From Chrysoporthe austroafricana (lineage: Eukaryota; Ascomycota; Sordariomycetes; Diaporthales; Cryphonectriaceae), in contig JYIP02000006.1 of assembly GCA_001051155.2 (NCBI GenBank), positions 3,720,001-3,784,000 of the forward strand: DNA of 64,000 bases. The letters run 5' to 3'. The notes under the pieces were generated by a model that was not told where the DNA came from, searched no databases, and saw nothing but the letters and a program-made list of their open reading frames with translations. Below, piece by piece: positions 11,895 through 22,664 of the stretch (position 1 is its first letter; the number at the start of each line of letters is the position of its first letter). The translations under genes were made by a program, and so were the position numbers.

Positions 11895-14086
11895 TTAGTC
11901 AACCTCCTCCATGGCGCTGTCGCCAGTCTCAGCGGCGGGCGCAGCATCAGACGCGGCTGGAGCATCGGCAGCAGCCTCAGGCTCTTCATCCAGGTTCAGA
12001 CCCAGAGAGACGAGCTTGTGAATGCGGCCAGCGAAGTCGGCGGGCTCATCAATGGTAAAGCCAGAGACAAGCAGGGAGGTCTCGAACAGAAGCTGAACGA
12101 TGGACTTGACGGTGCGGTCGTTCTCGCCGTCGGTCTCGACCTTCTTCTTGAGCTCCTTGATGATGGGGCTCTTGGGCGAGATCTCGAAGGTCTTCTTGGA
12201 AGACATGTAGCTCGACATGGAGGTGTCACGGAGAGCCTGAGCCTTCATGATACGCTCCATGTTGGCAGACCAACCGAACTGGCCGGTACGGATGGCGCAA
12301 GGAGCACCGACCAGCTTGTGGGAGACGACGACCTTCTCGACCTTGTCACCGAGGACGTTCTTGAGAGCCTTGGCAAGACCCTCGTACTCCTTCTCCTCCT
12401 CCTCACGCTGCTTCTTCTCCTCCTCAGTCTCCTCGAGCTCGAAGTCCTTGGTGATGTCCACTAGCTTCTTGCCTTCGAACTCCTTGAGCTGAGTCATGGC
12501 GTACTCATCGATAGGGTCAACCAGGAAGAGCACCTCGAAGTCCTTCGCCTTGAGAGCGTCCAGGAAGGGAGACTTGGACACGGCAGGCAGGGACTCGCCA
12601 GTGATGTAGTACATGTTCTTCTGGTGCTCGGGCATGCGGGTGACATAGTCGGCCAGAGAGGTCAACTCGTCGCCAGACTTGGTGGAGTTGTAACGCAGCA
12701 GCTTGGCAAGAACCTGGCGATTCTGAGAATCCTCGTGGATACCCAGCTTCAGGTTCTTGGAGAAGGCAGAGTAGAACTTGTCGAACTGCTCCTTGTCCTC
12801 GGCGATCTCGGCGAACAGCTCGAGGGACTTCTTGACGATGTTCTTCTTGATGACCTTCATGATCTTGTTCTGCTGAAGAGTCTCACGAGACAGGTTGAGG
12901 GGCAGATCCTCAGAGTCGACAACACCCTTGACGAAGCTGAGCCACTCGGGAATGAGCTCGGTGGCGTCATCAGTGATGAAGACACGGCGGACGTAGAGCT
13001 TGATGTTGTTCTTGGTCTTCTTGGTCTCGAAGAGGTCGAAGGGAGCACGCTTAGGAACGAAGAGGATGGCACGGAACTCGAGCTGACCCTCGACGGAGAA
13101 GTGCTTGACGGCAAGGTGGTCCTCCCAGTCGTTGGAGAGGGACTTGTAGAAGGCAGCGTACTCCTCCTGGGTGATGTCGGAGGGGTTGCGAGTCCAGATG
13201 GGCTTCTGCTTGTTGAGCTCCTCCTCCTCGATCTTGGTCTCCTTGATCTTCTTGGTCTTGGGCTTCTTCTCCTTGCTCTCCTCCTCGTCGTCGACCTCCT
13301 CGATCTTGGGCTTCTTGTCGTCACCCTCTTCCTCCTTAACCTCCTCGACCTCGGCGTCCTCGTCAGGGACCTCCTTCTCCTCCTCCTTCTCAACGTGGAG
13401 GTAGATGGGGTACGAGATGAACTCAGAGTGCTTCTTGATGACCTCCCTGATCTTGGACTCGTTCAGGTACTCGGTCTGCTCATCCTTGAGGTGGAGGATG
13501 ATCTTGGTACCACGGCCGATCTGCTCGCCCTCGGTGTCGGGAGCGATGGTGAAGGTACCACCGGCACTAGACTCCCAGATGTACTGCTCGTCATCGTTGT
13601 GCTTCGAGATGACCTTGACCTGGTCTGCAACAAGGTAGGCGGAGTAGAAACCAACACCGAACTGGCCGATCATGGAGATATCAGCGCCGGCGGTCAGGGC
13701 CTCCATGAACTGCTTGGTGCCAGAGCGGGCAATGGTACCCAGGTTGTTGACGAGGTCCTGTAGTGATGGTCAGCATGTAGTCAAACAGGAGGACCGAGTC
13801 CGTATGCAGCAGCTGGAAAACTTACAGCCTTGGTCATACCAATACCGGTGTCACGGATGGTCAAGGTCTTGTTCGCCTTGTCAGGGATAAGGTCGATACG
13901 CAGGTCCTTGCCCGAGTCCAACTTGCTTGGGTCGGACAAGGCCTCGTAGCGGATCTTGTCGAGGGCATCTGAGGCATTGGAGACAATCTCTCGCAGGAAA
14001 ATCTCCTTGTTCGAGTAGACGGTGTTGATGATGAGAGAGAGAAGCTGAGAGATCTCAGCCTGGAACTCGAAGGTTTCGCCAGACAT
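11895..14086 (-). CDS. hsp90: cytosolic heat shock protein 90
   Basis: Two exons, 14086-13826 and 13757-11895, give 707 residues; the 68-nt intron splits after TKA. The start [20 protein letters not shown] is canonical. The N-terminal ATPase domain shows [13 protein letters not shown] with [18 protein letters not shown] and [16 protein letters not shown] charged linker rich in Glu/Lys lies at about residues 215-270. The middle domain carries [12 protein letters not shown] with its catalytic Arg and Gln. The protein ends in MEEVD, the tetratricopeptide-repeat co-chaperone dock of the cytosolic form. Hsp90 is a homodimeric ATP-driven chaperone for kinases, receptors and transcription factors. 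Length is normal for fungi (about 700). Codon choice is strongly biased, as expected for a highly expressed gene. Confidence 0.98.
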
Positions 14087-14950
14087 GTTGGGCAGAGGAT
14101 CGTAACGTCGCGAATGACTGCCAGCCACAGTTAGCGATCTAGCTGGAGTAGCAAGGGTAGGAAACTGAGAGGGGCAGAATATGTAGTGGGGCCGCTGTGG
14201 AAACGACAGCCTCGTCTCCAGCGAGAGCGAGCAGCATACGTTGCAGGCTGCACGACGTCTCAGGACGAGATTGAAGTCCAATTCAATGGACCCGTAGAAG
14301 TAGGAGCGACTCTTGCCATCCGTGCTCAGACCCTCTGACGAGGTGCTGGGGACGAGGTGGTGGTGAGAGGGGGCGGGGGAGGGGGGTATGGATGGGACCT
14401 GGGACCGTTGCTCACCTTGTGGGTATCACTGGAAAACGGAGAGAGAAATAGAGAACTCAGAACGCTTCGGTTGCGATGTCTGAGGCAAGAAAGGGATCTC
14501 GCGTGCAAGAGTGCGAAGATGGGAGAGGTGTTTGTGTGTTAGGATGGTTGAGTTGTGGAAGGAAAGGAATTGCAAGCTGCTTGATAGAAGTGAGAGCTGC
14601 GGCAGCTAAAAAATAATGCTCTGGGCTCACGCACCCCGGCGCAGACTAGTGCGGATGGAAATTCCAGCAGGTTCTATTCGACTTTGGGGTTCTACCGTCT
14701 TCTGCAGGCGCGGCTGGGCTGGCCTGATTGGTCAGGACAGGGGCTAGCTGCCTGGGGAAGACCCGCTCTGCGACCCTTGAGGTGACGATATCAAAGGAAG
14801 GCAGAATTCTTCCACTTCAAAAGATCGTGAGTCTGCAGAGGCTAAGCTTTTGGGATCCGTGTGCAGACGGAGGATAGGCTCGTGGACGGGCCAAGCATGG
14901 AAGGTTCGCTCCCTCACTCGAACCGTCTGGTCATGTCATCCTCGCATCAA
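14087..14950 (-). promoter_or_regulatory. hsp90 5' region with likely leader intron, CCAAT box and G-runs
   Basis: Reading toward hsp90, a CCAATCA box sits at 14725-14731, about 640 bp before the ATG. A G-rich run on the plus strand at 14369-14396 consists of tracts of 5, 5, 6 and 3 G. A likely 5' UTR intron ends near 14116 (GCTAAC branch, GGCAG acceptor). I searched for perfect alternating GAA/TTC heat shock elements and found only imperfect ones. Function is inferred. Confidence 0.4.
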
Positions 14951-15759
14951 CGCCAGCCTCACGGGTGTGGGGCCTCTTGACGACCTGTGCTAGCGGCTAG
15001 ACCATGAGGCTGAGAGGAGGGGTTTCACCAGCCTCCTCGATGGCCCTGCGGCCAGCACCATCTGGAGTCCTGATAACGCTGCTCTCATGTACAACAGCAT
15101 TTCTTATCGGCTGGGCCAGAAACCCCAGCGGCTGGAGTCGAGAACCCCTGCCATAGCTGTACGTAGTACCAGTACCACAGTGCTGACTGCCTTTGAACCA
15201 CCAACGTCCCGTTTCCGCACATCTGCGGCTATTTTTCCACACGAGATACTATTCGATGTGTACTGTGACTTTGCGACACCGGCCAGCTGTTATAGCTTCA
15301 ATTGATGGGTGAATACATTGGCTATGGTTGAACGGACGTGGGCCGTTATCATTAAGTAATCCTTCTATGTGAATCGCTGATCTAGCTGTGGAGACGCCTT
15401 GGGCTATCTACTCGTGGTGACCGGAAAGCCAGACTCGATCTGCTTCCGGTCTGGCAGTCCTAACTCCAATTCTTGGGCTGAATACAGCCAGCACTTCTCC
15501 AAACTTTGCTTCCTGGCTGATGAACGCAGTAAATTGCGACCTCATCGTGGCACGAATACCCGAGTAAGTTTGCGCGAGCGGGCTCATGCCCTGGTAGCAT
15601 CGACAGTTGCCGCCGTCAGACTTGCCCAGCGATGGCCCATCCCGAGGACCGTAGTAATTATGCTGAACGGCGCCTAGCTCGTCCTGTATCAGAGACACCG
15701 TCGATGGCTCTTCGTTCGTTTAAGTAGTGGTGCAATGCCATTTCCCGGCGGTAGATTCC
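14951..15759. other. intergenic, nothing recognised
   Basis: Overlapping short frames occur on both strands (for example 15399-15698), but no domain, signal peptide or splice pattern supports a gene. The right end should hold the 3' UTR of the gene ending at 15760. Confidence 0.4.
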
Positions 15760-16899
15760 TTAATCACCGCTGATCTTCGCGTGCCTGAAATACTTCATGC
15801 CCACCCATGCACTCACCACCCACACCCAAGCCATCACACAGGTCAATATCATCAGGCAGGGGTAGTATCCAGTAATGGGTAGGGTAGGGTCGTCCTCCAG
15901 CTCAGGCGGTGCATACGGCGTCGTGCCGACGTCCCAGGCCCAGCCCCAGACACCAAACACCGAGCCCATGCCCACCACGAAGACGACCCAAGTCACGACA
16001 AGGATGACCCATCCCCACCATTCTGTCTCGGAGTAGTCCCAGTCATCCTCGGTCGTCAGCAGGGACGTGGCCGCGATCAATGGCGATCGGGCCCGGCTGA
16101 TGGTTGTCCTCCGCCTGGGCATGGACTCGATATGGCCAAAGTAGCTGTCCGACCCAGAGCTCAGCGAGGCGAGCTCCGGGGCGCCGCGGCTCGAGGTGTT
16201 GGGCCTCATCAGCAGCGCGTCCTCGTCATCCGTGGTCGTATAGCTGATCGTGGGGCTCGTCGGGGTCGGCTCGTCGATCTCCACCTTGGGTCTCGACTTC
16301 CCCCCGGCTGTCGAAGCGAGCAGGGTGGTGGCTGCTGCCACGGCCGGTGCCGTGTTTGTAGTTCTCCTTGCGTACCCATCCATCGAGGGACGAGGCGTGA
16401 CATCTGATATACCCAGCCCAAGGCCGCCGCCCTCCTCCTCCCGGTCGTTGTTCATTATCTCGGTGCCCCACGCCTCGGCCTGTTTGATGTCGATGCTGAG
16501 GTTGGCGCGGCTGGCCTCGCGCCGCTCTCTCTGCGCGCCGCGCCCCAGCAGCGCAACCTTCCTCAAGGACCCTCGACGGCGGCGTGTCTTCTGCTGCTGC
16601 AGCGCGCTGGCGATCGAGAGCGGCTGCCGCGGCACCGGCGCGACTATCGGCGGCGCGGAGGTGACGAGGGAGAGGCTCTCCTTCTCGTCCGCCCCGCGCG
16701 GGCCTGGCTGGTGTTGGGTATGGTGGTGGTGCTTCTGCGGATCCGAGGGGTTTCGTGAAAAGGAGAACTTGGAAAAGAGACCTCCGCCTGAGTGGTTTCG
16801 CTTGTGGACAGCCTGTGACGGCGATTGTGCCTGCGACGGGCCCGTGGCGCCGCCATCGCCGCCCTGTTGGACGTCCTGGGCGGAGGGCGACGGCTCCAT
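15760..16899 (-). CDS. two-TM fungal protein of unknown function
   Basis: A single exon of 379 residues starts at an ATG at 16899. The first 280 residues are low-complexity, Ser/Arg/His-rich and probably disordered, with a short His run and Arg clusters that look like phosphorylation-rich cytosolic sequence. The C-terminal 100 residues are compact: a Trp-rich helix (WWGWVILVVTWVVFVVGMGS), a loop with YAPPELEDDPTLPITGYYPC, then a second helix (LMILTCVMAWVWVVSAWVG) and a short tail. The invariant-looking Trp-rich end suggests a conserved membrane module and an evolving tail. I do not recognise a named family. It starts divergently from the zinc transporter gene, with 895 bp between them. Confidence 0.75.
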   Translation of the reverse strand: MEPSPSAQDVQQGGDGGATGPSQAQSPSQAVHKRNHSGGGLFSKFSFSRNPSDPQKHHHHTQHQPGPRGADEKESLSLVTSAPPIVAPVPRQPLSIASALQQQKTRRRRGSLRKVALLGRGAQRERREASRANLSIDIKQAEAWGTEIMNNDREEEGGGLGLGISDVTPRPSMDGYARRTTNTAPAVAAATTLLASTAGGKSRPKVEIDEPTPTSPTISYTTTDDEDALLMRPNTSSRGAPELASLSSGSDSYFGHIESMPRRRTTISRARSPLIAATSLLTTEDDWDYSETEWWGWVILVVTWVVFVVGMGSVFGVWGWAWDVGTTPYAPPELEDDPTLPITGYYPCLMILTCVMAWVWVVSAWVGMKYFRHAKISGD

Positions 16900-17794
16900 G
16901 ATGGTGGGCGCGCGGCGCGATGGGCCGCTCAGGTCGCTGAGGTCAGCGTGATGCGTGTCGCAGCGCGAGGCGGAACGAGGTTCGCCTGTCCAGACGGCAC
17001 CTCACATCTCAGCACGCGGAGCGGAAGCGGCGGTGTTGTGGAAGCCGGAATGCCCACGGCATCCGCTTCTCGGTCGCAGAAGATACATCTAGCGAGGCTT
17101 GTCGAGTTCAGCGTTCGTCGCGACGCGCAATTCGCAATTCCCAATGCCAGATTGGACAGGTCGGCTGCGGCAAGCGAATGCCTGCCGAACCCAGGCCGGT
17201 AGCGCCACAGGCCAGCACGGCCAGGTGCTAACAGCGCTGCGGAGGCGCTGGGGAGAGGTGCTGTGGAACTAATTACTGACTGCTCTAAGTATGGCCAGCC
17301 CCTGACTCCGGTGTCATCCCTGGATCCCTGCACCGGCACTGGCTGCCGCGAGGCTGATGAGCCTGAGCATCAGCATTGTGTGGCTCAGGCTCCAGGCTCA
17401 TGCTCATGCTCATGGCTCAGGCCCAGGGACAAAGAGGGCTCAAATTCGTCTCGCGCGCGCCCTTCAAGGGAGGCGCAATAGGGTTTGTCGGCCCACGCGG
17501 CGCTCGAAGCCTCTCGTGATACATAACGGAGCCTTCTCCCCCGCCGCCATCGCCGACATGATGGATGATCCCATCTGCTGCTACAGAACCTCGAACAGCC
17601 GTGAAGGTTACAGTGCACTAAGCTCGATCCAGCCAGCGCCCTACTGGCACTACTCATCGCGACAGGCCCACCTCGTCCTTCCGATCGCGTTAAGATCGGC
17701 GAGGGTACGGATAGGAGCACACTGCACAGTACTCCAGACGCGATCCTCCTCCTGACCGATCCGTCCTCTGCCTCCTCGCTGGGCCCCGGAGCAC
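16900..17794. promoter_or_regulatory. divergent promoter region
   Basis: This 895-bp stretch separates two genes transcribed away from each other (16899 minus and 17795 plus). A run of imperfect GCTCATG/GCTCAGG repeats lies at 17380-17425. No known operator was recognised. Confidence 0.4.
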
Positions 17795-19370
17795 ATGGCT
17801 TCTGGCCTGCCGACCGACCCTCCCCCGAATCCCCCCCTCCTGGTCCAGCCGCCTCCTGAAGACGACGAGGTCATCGACCTCGACAGGCCCCTGTCGCGCT
17901 CCAGCAACGGCTCCTCCGGCAATTGGAATGACATAGACGAGCTGTTCCCCCCCTCCCGCGACCGCGCATTCCTCAGTCCCGACGAGGCCGTCTCGCCGCG
18001 GCGGCCAGCGAGCAGGATGTCCGAGCCTTCTGCGCCGGACGTCTCCGTCTCCGCTGCGACGCCGACCTCGACCACCTCCACCAGCCCCTTCAACTTTCAG
18101 ACGCAGTTCATCTCCACGTCGCCTGTGAAGTCGGTACGTCTCCGCCTGCCTGGCATGGCGGCCCTGTTGTCCTGCTCCAGGACCTGGGACTAACGAGGGT
18201 TGCAACCCCAAGAACATTGGACAGCGCCGGGGTCACAAGTACAAGCACTCCTCGATAAGCTCGCAGCACCAGATCATCAAGGAACCGCCCCGGCGACCGC
18301 CCCCCGTCCTCCCTGCGTCGCTCCCCGTACCGACCCTGAAAGAGGCCTGGGCCTCTATGCACAAGGACCAGCGCGCCCGGTTCTACTGGTGTATATGCCA
18401 TGGCCTAGTCGCGGCATACGTCTTCTTCAGCGCGGGCGGCTCGCTGGCCATGACCGCGCTGTCGCATCTGGTCTTCTTCGACGTCGGCTCGGCCGCGATA
18501 TGCATGAGCGTCGATGTGCTGGGGAACTTCGAGGTCTGGCGCAGGAGCAGCATACGGCACCCCTTCGGCCTGCAGAGGGTTGAGGTCCTTGCGGGCTTCG
18601 CGCTGAGCGTCTTCCTTGTGTTCGGCGGCTTCGACCTCCTCTCGCACAACTTCAAGCACATCCTCGAGGGCGTCGGCTCGCACGCCCCTCACCACCCCCA
18701 TGAGCACGGCCACTCCCACGCCGCAGACCGCGCGGTCAGCGCCGGCGAGGTCGACATCGCCTCCCTCGCCGCCGCCCTGAGCACGATGGTCTCGGCGTAT
18801 GGGCTCAAGAACCACGCGCGCATCCGGCGCGTCATGCGGCCCTCGTACCTCGCAACGTTCCTGCCCGAGATCCTCGCCAACCCGTTCCACTCCCTCACCC
18901 TCTTCTTCAGCTTCCTCATGCTGCTCCTCCCCCTGCTCTCCATCGCCTCCTTCGTCTGGCTCGACCGCCTTCTCTGCGTCGCCATGGCCGTCTCCATGTT
19001 CGTCCTCGGGACGCGCCTCGCCATCGCGCAGGGGCTGATGCTGCTCATGTCCTACAGCGGGCGGGCCGGCGCCGGGCCCGACGCTGCAGGCCTCGCGGAT
19101 CGGAGCGGCGACACCGACGGCGTCGTCCGCGAGATCGAGAGCGAGCCCGCCGTGTCGCGCGTCGATGAGGCCCAGTTCTGGCAGGTGCACTACGGGCTCT
19201 GCATGGCCACCGTCAAGCTGTGCGTCGTCCGCGGCTGCGATGATACCGCGCTGAGCCAGCTGCGGCAGCGGGTAGGGCGGATCGTGCAGAACAGGCTCGG
19301 CGAGGGCTACGGCAAGGGCGGGGCGCTGAAGTGGGAGGTCACGTTGCAGATGAGTACGGACCCGGCGTAG
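17795..19370 (+). CDS. zrg17: cation diffusion facilitator, Zrg17-like zinc transporter
   Basis: Two exons, 17795-18133 and 18213-19370 (79-nt intron with CTAAC branch), give 498 residues. A disordered, Ser/Pro-rich N-terminus of about 110 residues leads to a conserved block, GQRRGHKYKHSSISSQHQII followed by PPVLPASLPVPTLKEAW, typical of fungal Zrg17. About six membrane helices follow, with FDVGSAAICMSVDVLGNFEV, RHPFGLQRVEVLAGFA and a histidine-rich loop (HAPHHPHEHGHSH). Fungal Zrg17 works in the early secretory pathway as the partner of a second CDF subunit (Cis4/Msc2 type) to load zinc into ER/Golgi. The classic HxxxD pair of zinc-transporting CDFs is not obvious in the helix reading FDVGSAAICMSVD, which agrees with a non-catalytic heterodimer subunit. 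Confidence 0.85.
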
Positions 19371-19805
19371 CATGCTGCGATTGTGTGCGACAGATTTGGT
19401 CATGATCTTGGGCATGGTCGGCGTTCGAGGGATGTACAAATAATTAGCTTAGCACATAGTGCGCCCGGCTTTCTGCGTGATGTAGAGCGGAGACTTTATG
19501 GCATATACATTCGCTTGACTTGCTGCCAAAATGGGAGCGAGCACCTACCTACAAGCTGAGCGCAGATCAGGAGTAGCATGAAGAGGACAGTGGAGGCGTC
19601 TAACCGATGTCTGAGATGCGTGATCTGATTATGTATACGACTCGCTGTGAGTAGAGAAAGCAGCTGCTTCATACCTCGATCCCTCAATGAACGACCGACC
19701 GTGTAACTCCTCCGCCTCTTTATTGTAGATGGTATTTCGTGAATCATTGGTATAGAGCAGACCGATCACACCGATGGCTCGAATGACAACGCATCGGGAG
19801 CAATC
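19371..19805. other. spacer between convergent genes
   Basis: Convergent 3' ends of zrg17 and mgm1 meet here. The stretch is AT-richer than the flanking exons, and no gene is supported. Confidence 0.5.
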
Positions 19806-22664
19806 TTAAAATAGACCCCATCGTCCACCCCGTTCCCGCTTCGCCTCAGCCTCGTGCCTCGGCCTCTCCCGCCCCTCGAGCTGCCTTAGGCTCTCCATCT
19901 TCTCCAGCACGAGCTCCAACAGCTCCTTCCGCCTTATGACCTCCAGGTGCCTCTTGATCTTGGGGTCCTCTTTTGCGAACCGCTCGATCTGGTCTTCCGA
20001 CAGGTGCCTGCCCAGCCGCACGTCGAGCTCCCGCGGGAAGTTGTAGTAGAACTCGGACAGCAGCTCGACGTTGAGGAAGAGCACGGCGGTCTGGGCAAGC
20101 TTGGAGGCGGCCGCATTCAGGAAAACCTCTGGGCAGTAGTACTTGTTCTTGAGATCTTTACATTGGCGGGATTTGACGGCGAGGAGGCGCATGTTAATTA
20201 TATCGGCCCGGTCGCGGAGGAAGACTGCTTCTCGGCCTGAGATGTGTCAGCTTGATGTGTCAATGCAGAGTTGGTTGTACATACCCTTCTCCAGCAACGC
20301 AGCACTAAATCCACCGGCGCCCATTCTCCCTTCTCCCTCAACGATGATATCTCCCTTGCGGCACTTATCTACGAAGTTCATCACCTCCTTCAACTTTCTC
20401 CGTCCACCGACCGCCTTCTCCAGGTTCGACAACGCCCCCTGGCACGCCTCCAGCTCGCCCTTCAGGACGCCACCGACACGATCTCGACCGGCTGTCCACT
20501 CTCGATCTTCAACGTCAATCTCGAACTTGTACGGCTTAACGCAGTTCTCGACTTGGTCACTCGTGCTGTAGAACCTCTCATTGAGAATAGTCGACGCAGC
20601 ATTTGTGATGGCCTCGCGTGCGAATGGGTGGTTCGCGAATGTCGACTGCGCGATCAGCCGCTCAACATGCGACTGAATCGCGCTTGCCACCGCACTCGTC
20701 GCCAGGCGGCCCACGCCGAGCTTTGTGAGTGCGGATGTTGAAGCGTCGAGCTGTCGGTGCCAGTAGGGTGAATCGGGATCGGCCTTGGGCAGGTCCGCAA
20801 GAGTGTCGACCTCAGGCGGCGGCTGGGATAGGTCGGTGATGGGCTTGTTCCAGTAGCGCAGGGCGAGGAGATCGAGGACACGCTGGTCAAGTTCCTTTTT
20901 GAGGATCTCTTGCATTTGTGGTCGGCCGAACTCCTCGGTGAATTTTTTGAAGGAGTGCTTAAATGCATCTAGGCTTTCAGCGAGATATGATTCTGCTGAC
21001 AGAGGTCGGTCGTTGTATTGCACTTTGAACTCGTACGTGGCCTCCTCAAGCTCCTGCTTAATGGCGTCGTGTGTGCTCTGCAGACTGGCCGACATAGTCT
21101 GCTCCAGGACGTGCATGAGCTTCTTGCGCAGGGTGAGTGTGCCAACGTTCGTCCCGGCCTCGGCTCCGAATTCGAGTGGGTGCGATGAGAAATACGCATT
21201 CTCGTTCTTCGCAATGACGGACGTCAGGTTACCGCCTGTGCCTTTCTTGAACAATCCCGATACACCAGGTGCGCGAGTAACAACTCCAACATAGCCAAGG
21301 CGCAAGGGGTACTGCTTGTCTGACAGGATAGCCGCACCTCGCACCGGATCGACTAGGTCCATCTTGGTGACTACACCAATTGTCCTCTCGCCCCGTGGGT
21401 CTACCCTCCTGCTTGCCCGCAATGCTGTCGAGTTTGCCAAGTCGACATCTGCGGCAGATATGGCAAGGATGACGTTGGGAGACTGTATATACTTGTCACA
21501 CAGCTCCGTGATTTTTTGCTTTAACTCAAGAGGCTGATTCTGGCCAACCACCTGGATGTAACCCGGCAGGTCGATGAGAGACAAGTCCGGAACGCTTCGA
21601 GAGTAAATGCTGAGACGAATCGGGTCATCAGACACGCATTCTGTGTCCGACACAGCCAGGTTGAGGTCTGTGAGTGTCCTTTGTATCGACGAGAAATCTG
21701 TCGTCTTGAATCCAAGATCGGGGAACTCGCCATATTCGGAGTTGGTTTCAGGAGTGTTGATCAGTGTGAGCTCGATTGGCCTTCTTGTCACCATGTTGGA
21801 ACCCTTCGGCAGAAACTCGTGACCAACGATGGCCTCTAAGACCGAACTCTTTCCGGAGGACTGTGAGCCGATGACAACAATGGACGGCAAGGTAAGCGCA
21901 CTCGACTGGCCGACCTTGGAGAGGATATTCCGGATCTCGATCATCTTCTTGGTCAAGACCATCATCTGGTCGTCTTTCGCGATCTCTTCGCCGTCCCTGT
22001 CATCTTCCACAACGGTGAAGGCACCTGCCGATGCGCCTGCCAGCGCTGCGGCTTTGCCAGATTTCGGCGGCTCATTTCCTGGGTTCGGTCCTCCTTGGTC
22101 ACCACCTGTGCCTATCTCCTCCTGCAGCCGCAGTATCTTCTGCACCCATTCCGGCATTTCGACCGAATCTTTTGTGTTCTCCCATCCTCTCCCTATCTGG
22201 TCGGCGATATCTTTCGCGCCGCCGAATAAACTCGAGGCTGTGTCCGAGGCAATGCCCTTCGCACTTCTGTACATCTCTGTCGCCGAGTTGCTGACCTCTG
22301 TGGCGTATCAGCTGCGTCCTCTCTGATCTCCCCCACGGGGACACTCACGTATAGCCTGGTACTGTACCCACGCAACGCCACCGATCATCAAGCCCCCAAA
22401 CATGGCCGGTATCCTGATAAACTTGGCTGCCAGCTTGGGCAAGAACCTCGCGAACGAAGCGTTGCGGGCCGTGACTGCATTGTGGAAGGCGTTTCCCGGA
22501 AACCACATGCGCTGCCGCGTCGCTCGTATTGCCGCGTCGGCGCGCTGTAAACCACCGGTAGGGAAGCGGAAGCGGTGATACTGGCGGACAGCGGCTTCTG
22601 GGAGGGCGGCGGCGCGGCGCGTGCTAAGGGGCACGATCCCCGCTGCCAGGAGCCGTCCACTCAT
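19806..22664 (-). CDS. mgm1: mitochondrial inner-membrane dynamin-like GTPase Mgm1/OPA1
   Basis: Three exons, 22664-22349, 22297-20285 and 20236-19806, give 919 residues; the introns are 51 and 48 nt. The ATG at 22664 (MSGRLLAAGIVP) starts an Arg/Ala-rich, acid-poor presequence for mitochondria, followed by a hydrophobic segment (FGGLMIGGVAWVQYQAI) that fits the inner-membrane anchor. A coiled linker precedes the GTPase domain: P-loop GSQSSGKSS, DLPGY switch, TKMD. Middle and effector regions follow to the end. Family role: inner-membrane fusion and cristae shape, with long and short forms produced by rhomboid cleavage. A telomere-like TAGGGTTAGGGTT lies 240 bp upstream. Length matches fungal orthologues. 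Confidence 0.95.

Noticed and set aside
12624..13763. Long plus-strand frame opposite hsp90
   Set aside because: It is the antisense shadow of the strongly codon-biased hsp90 exon; it is Leu/Val-rich without a domain.
14087..14950. Heat shock elements upstream of hsp90
   Set aside because: Only isolated or badly spaced GAA/TTC units were found; no run of three alternating units with two-base spacing.
18405..19439. 344-codon minus-strand frame opposite the zinc transporter
   Set aside because: Antisense of a GC-rich exon; charged low-complexity translation, no domain.
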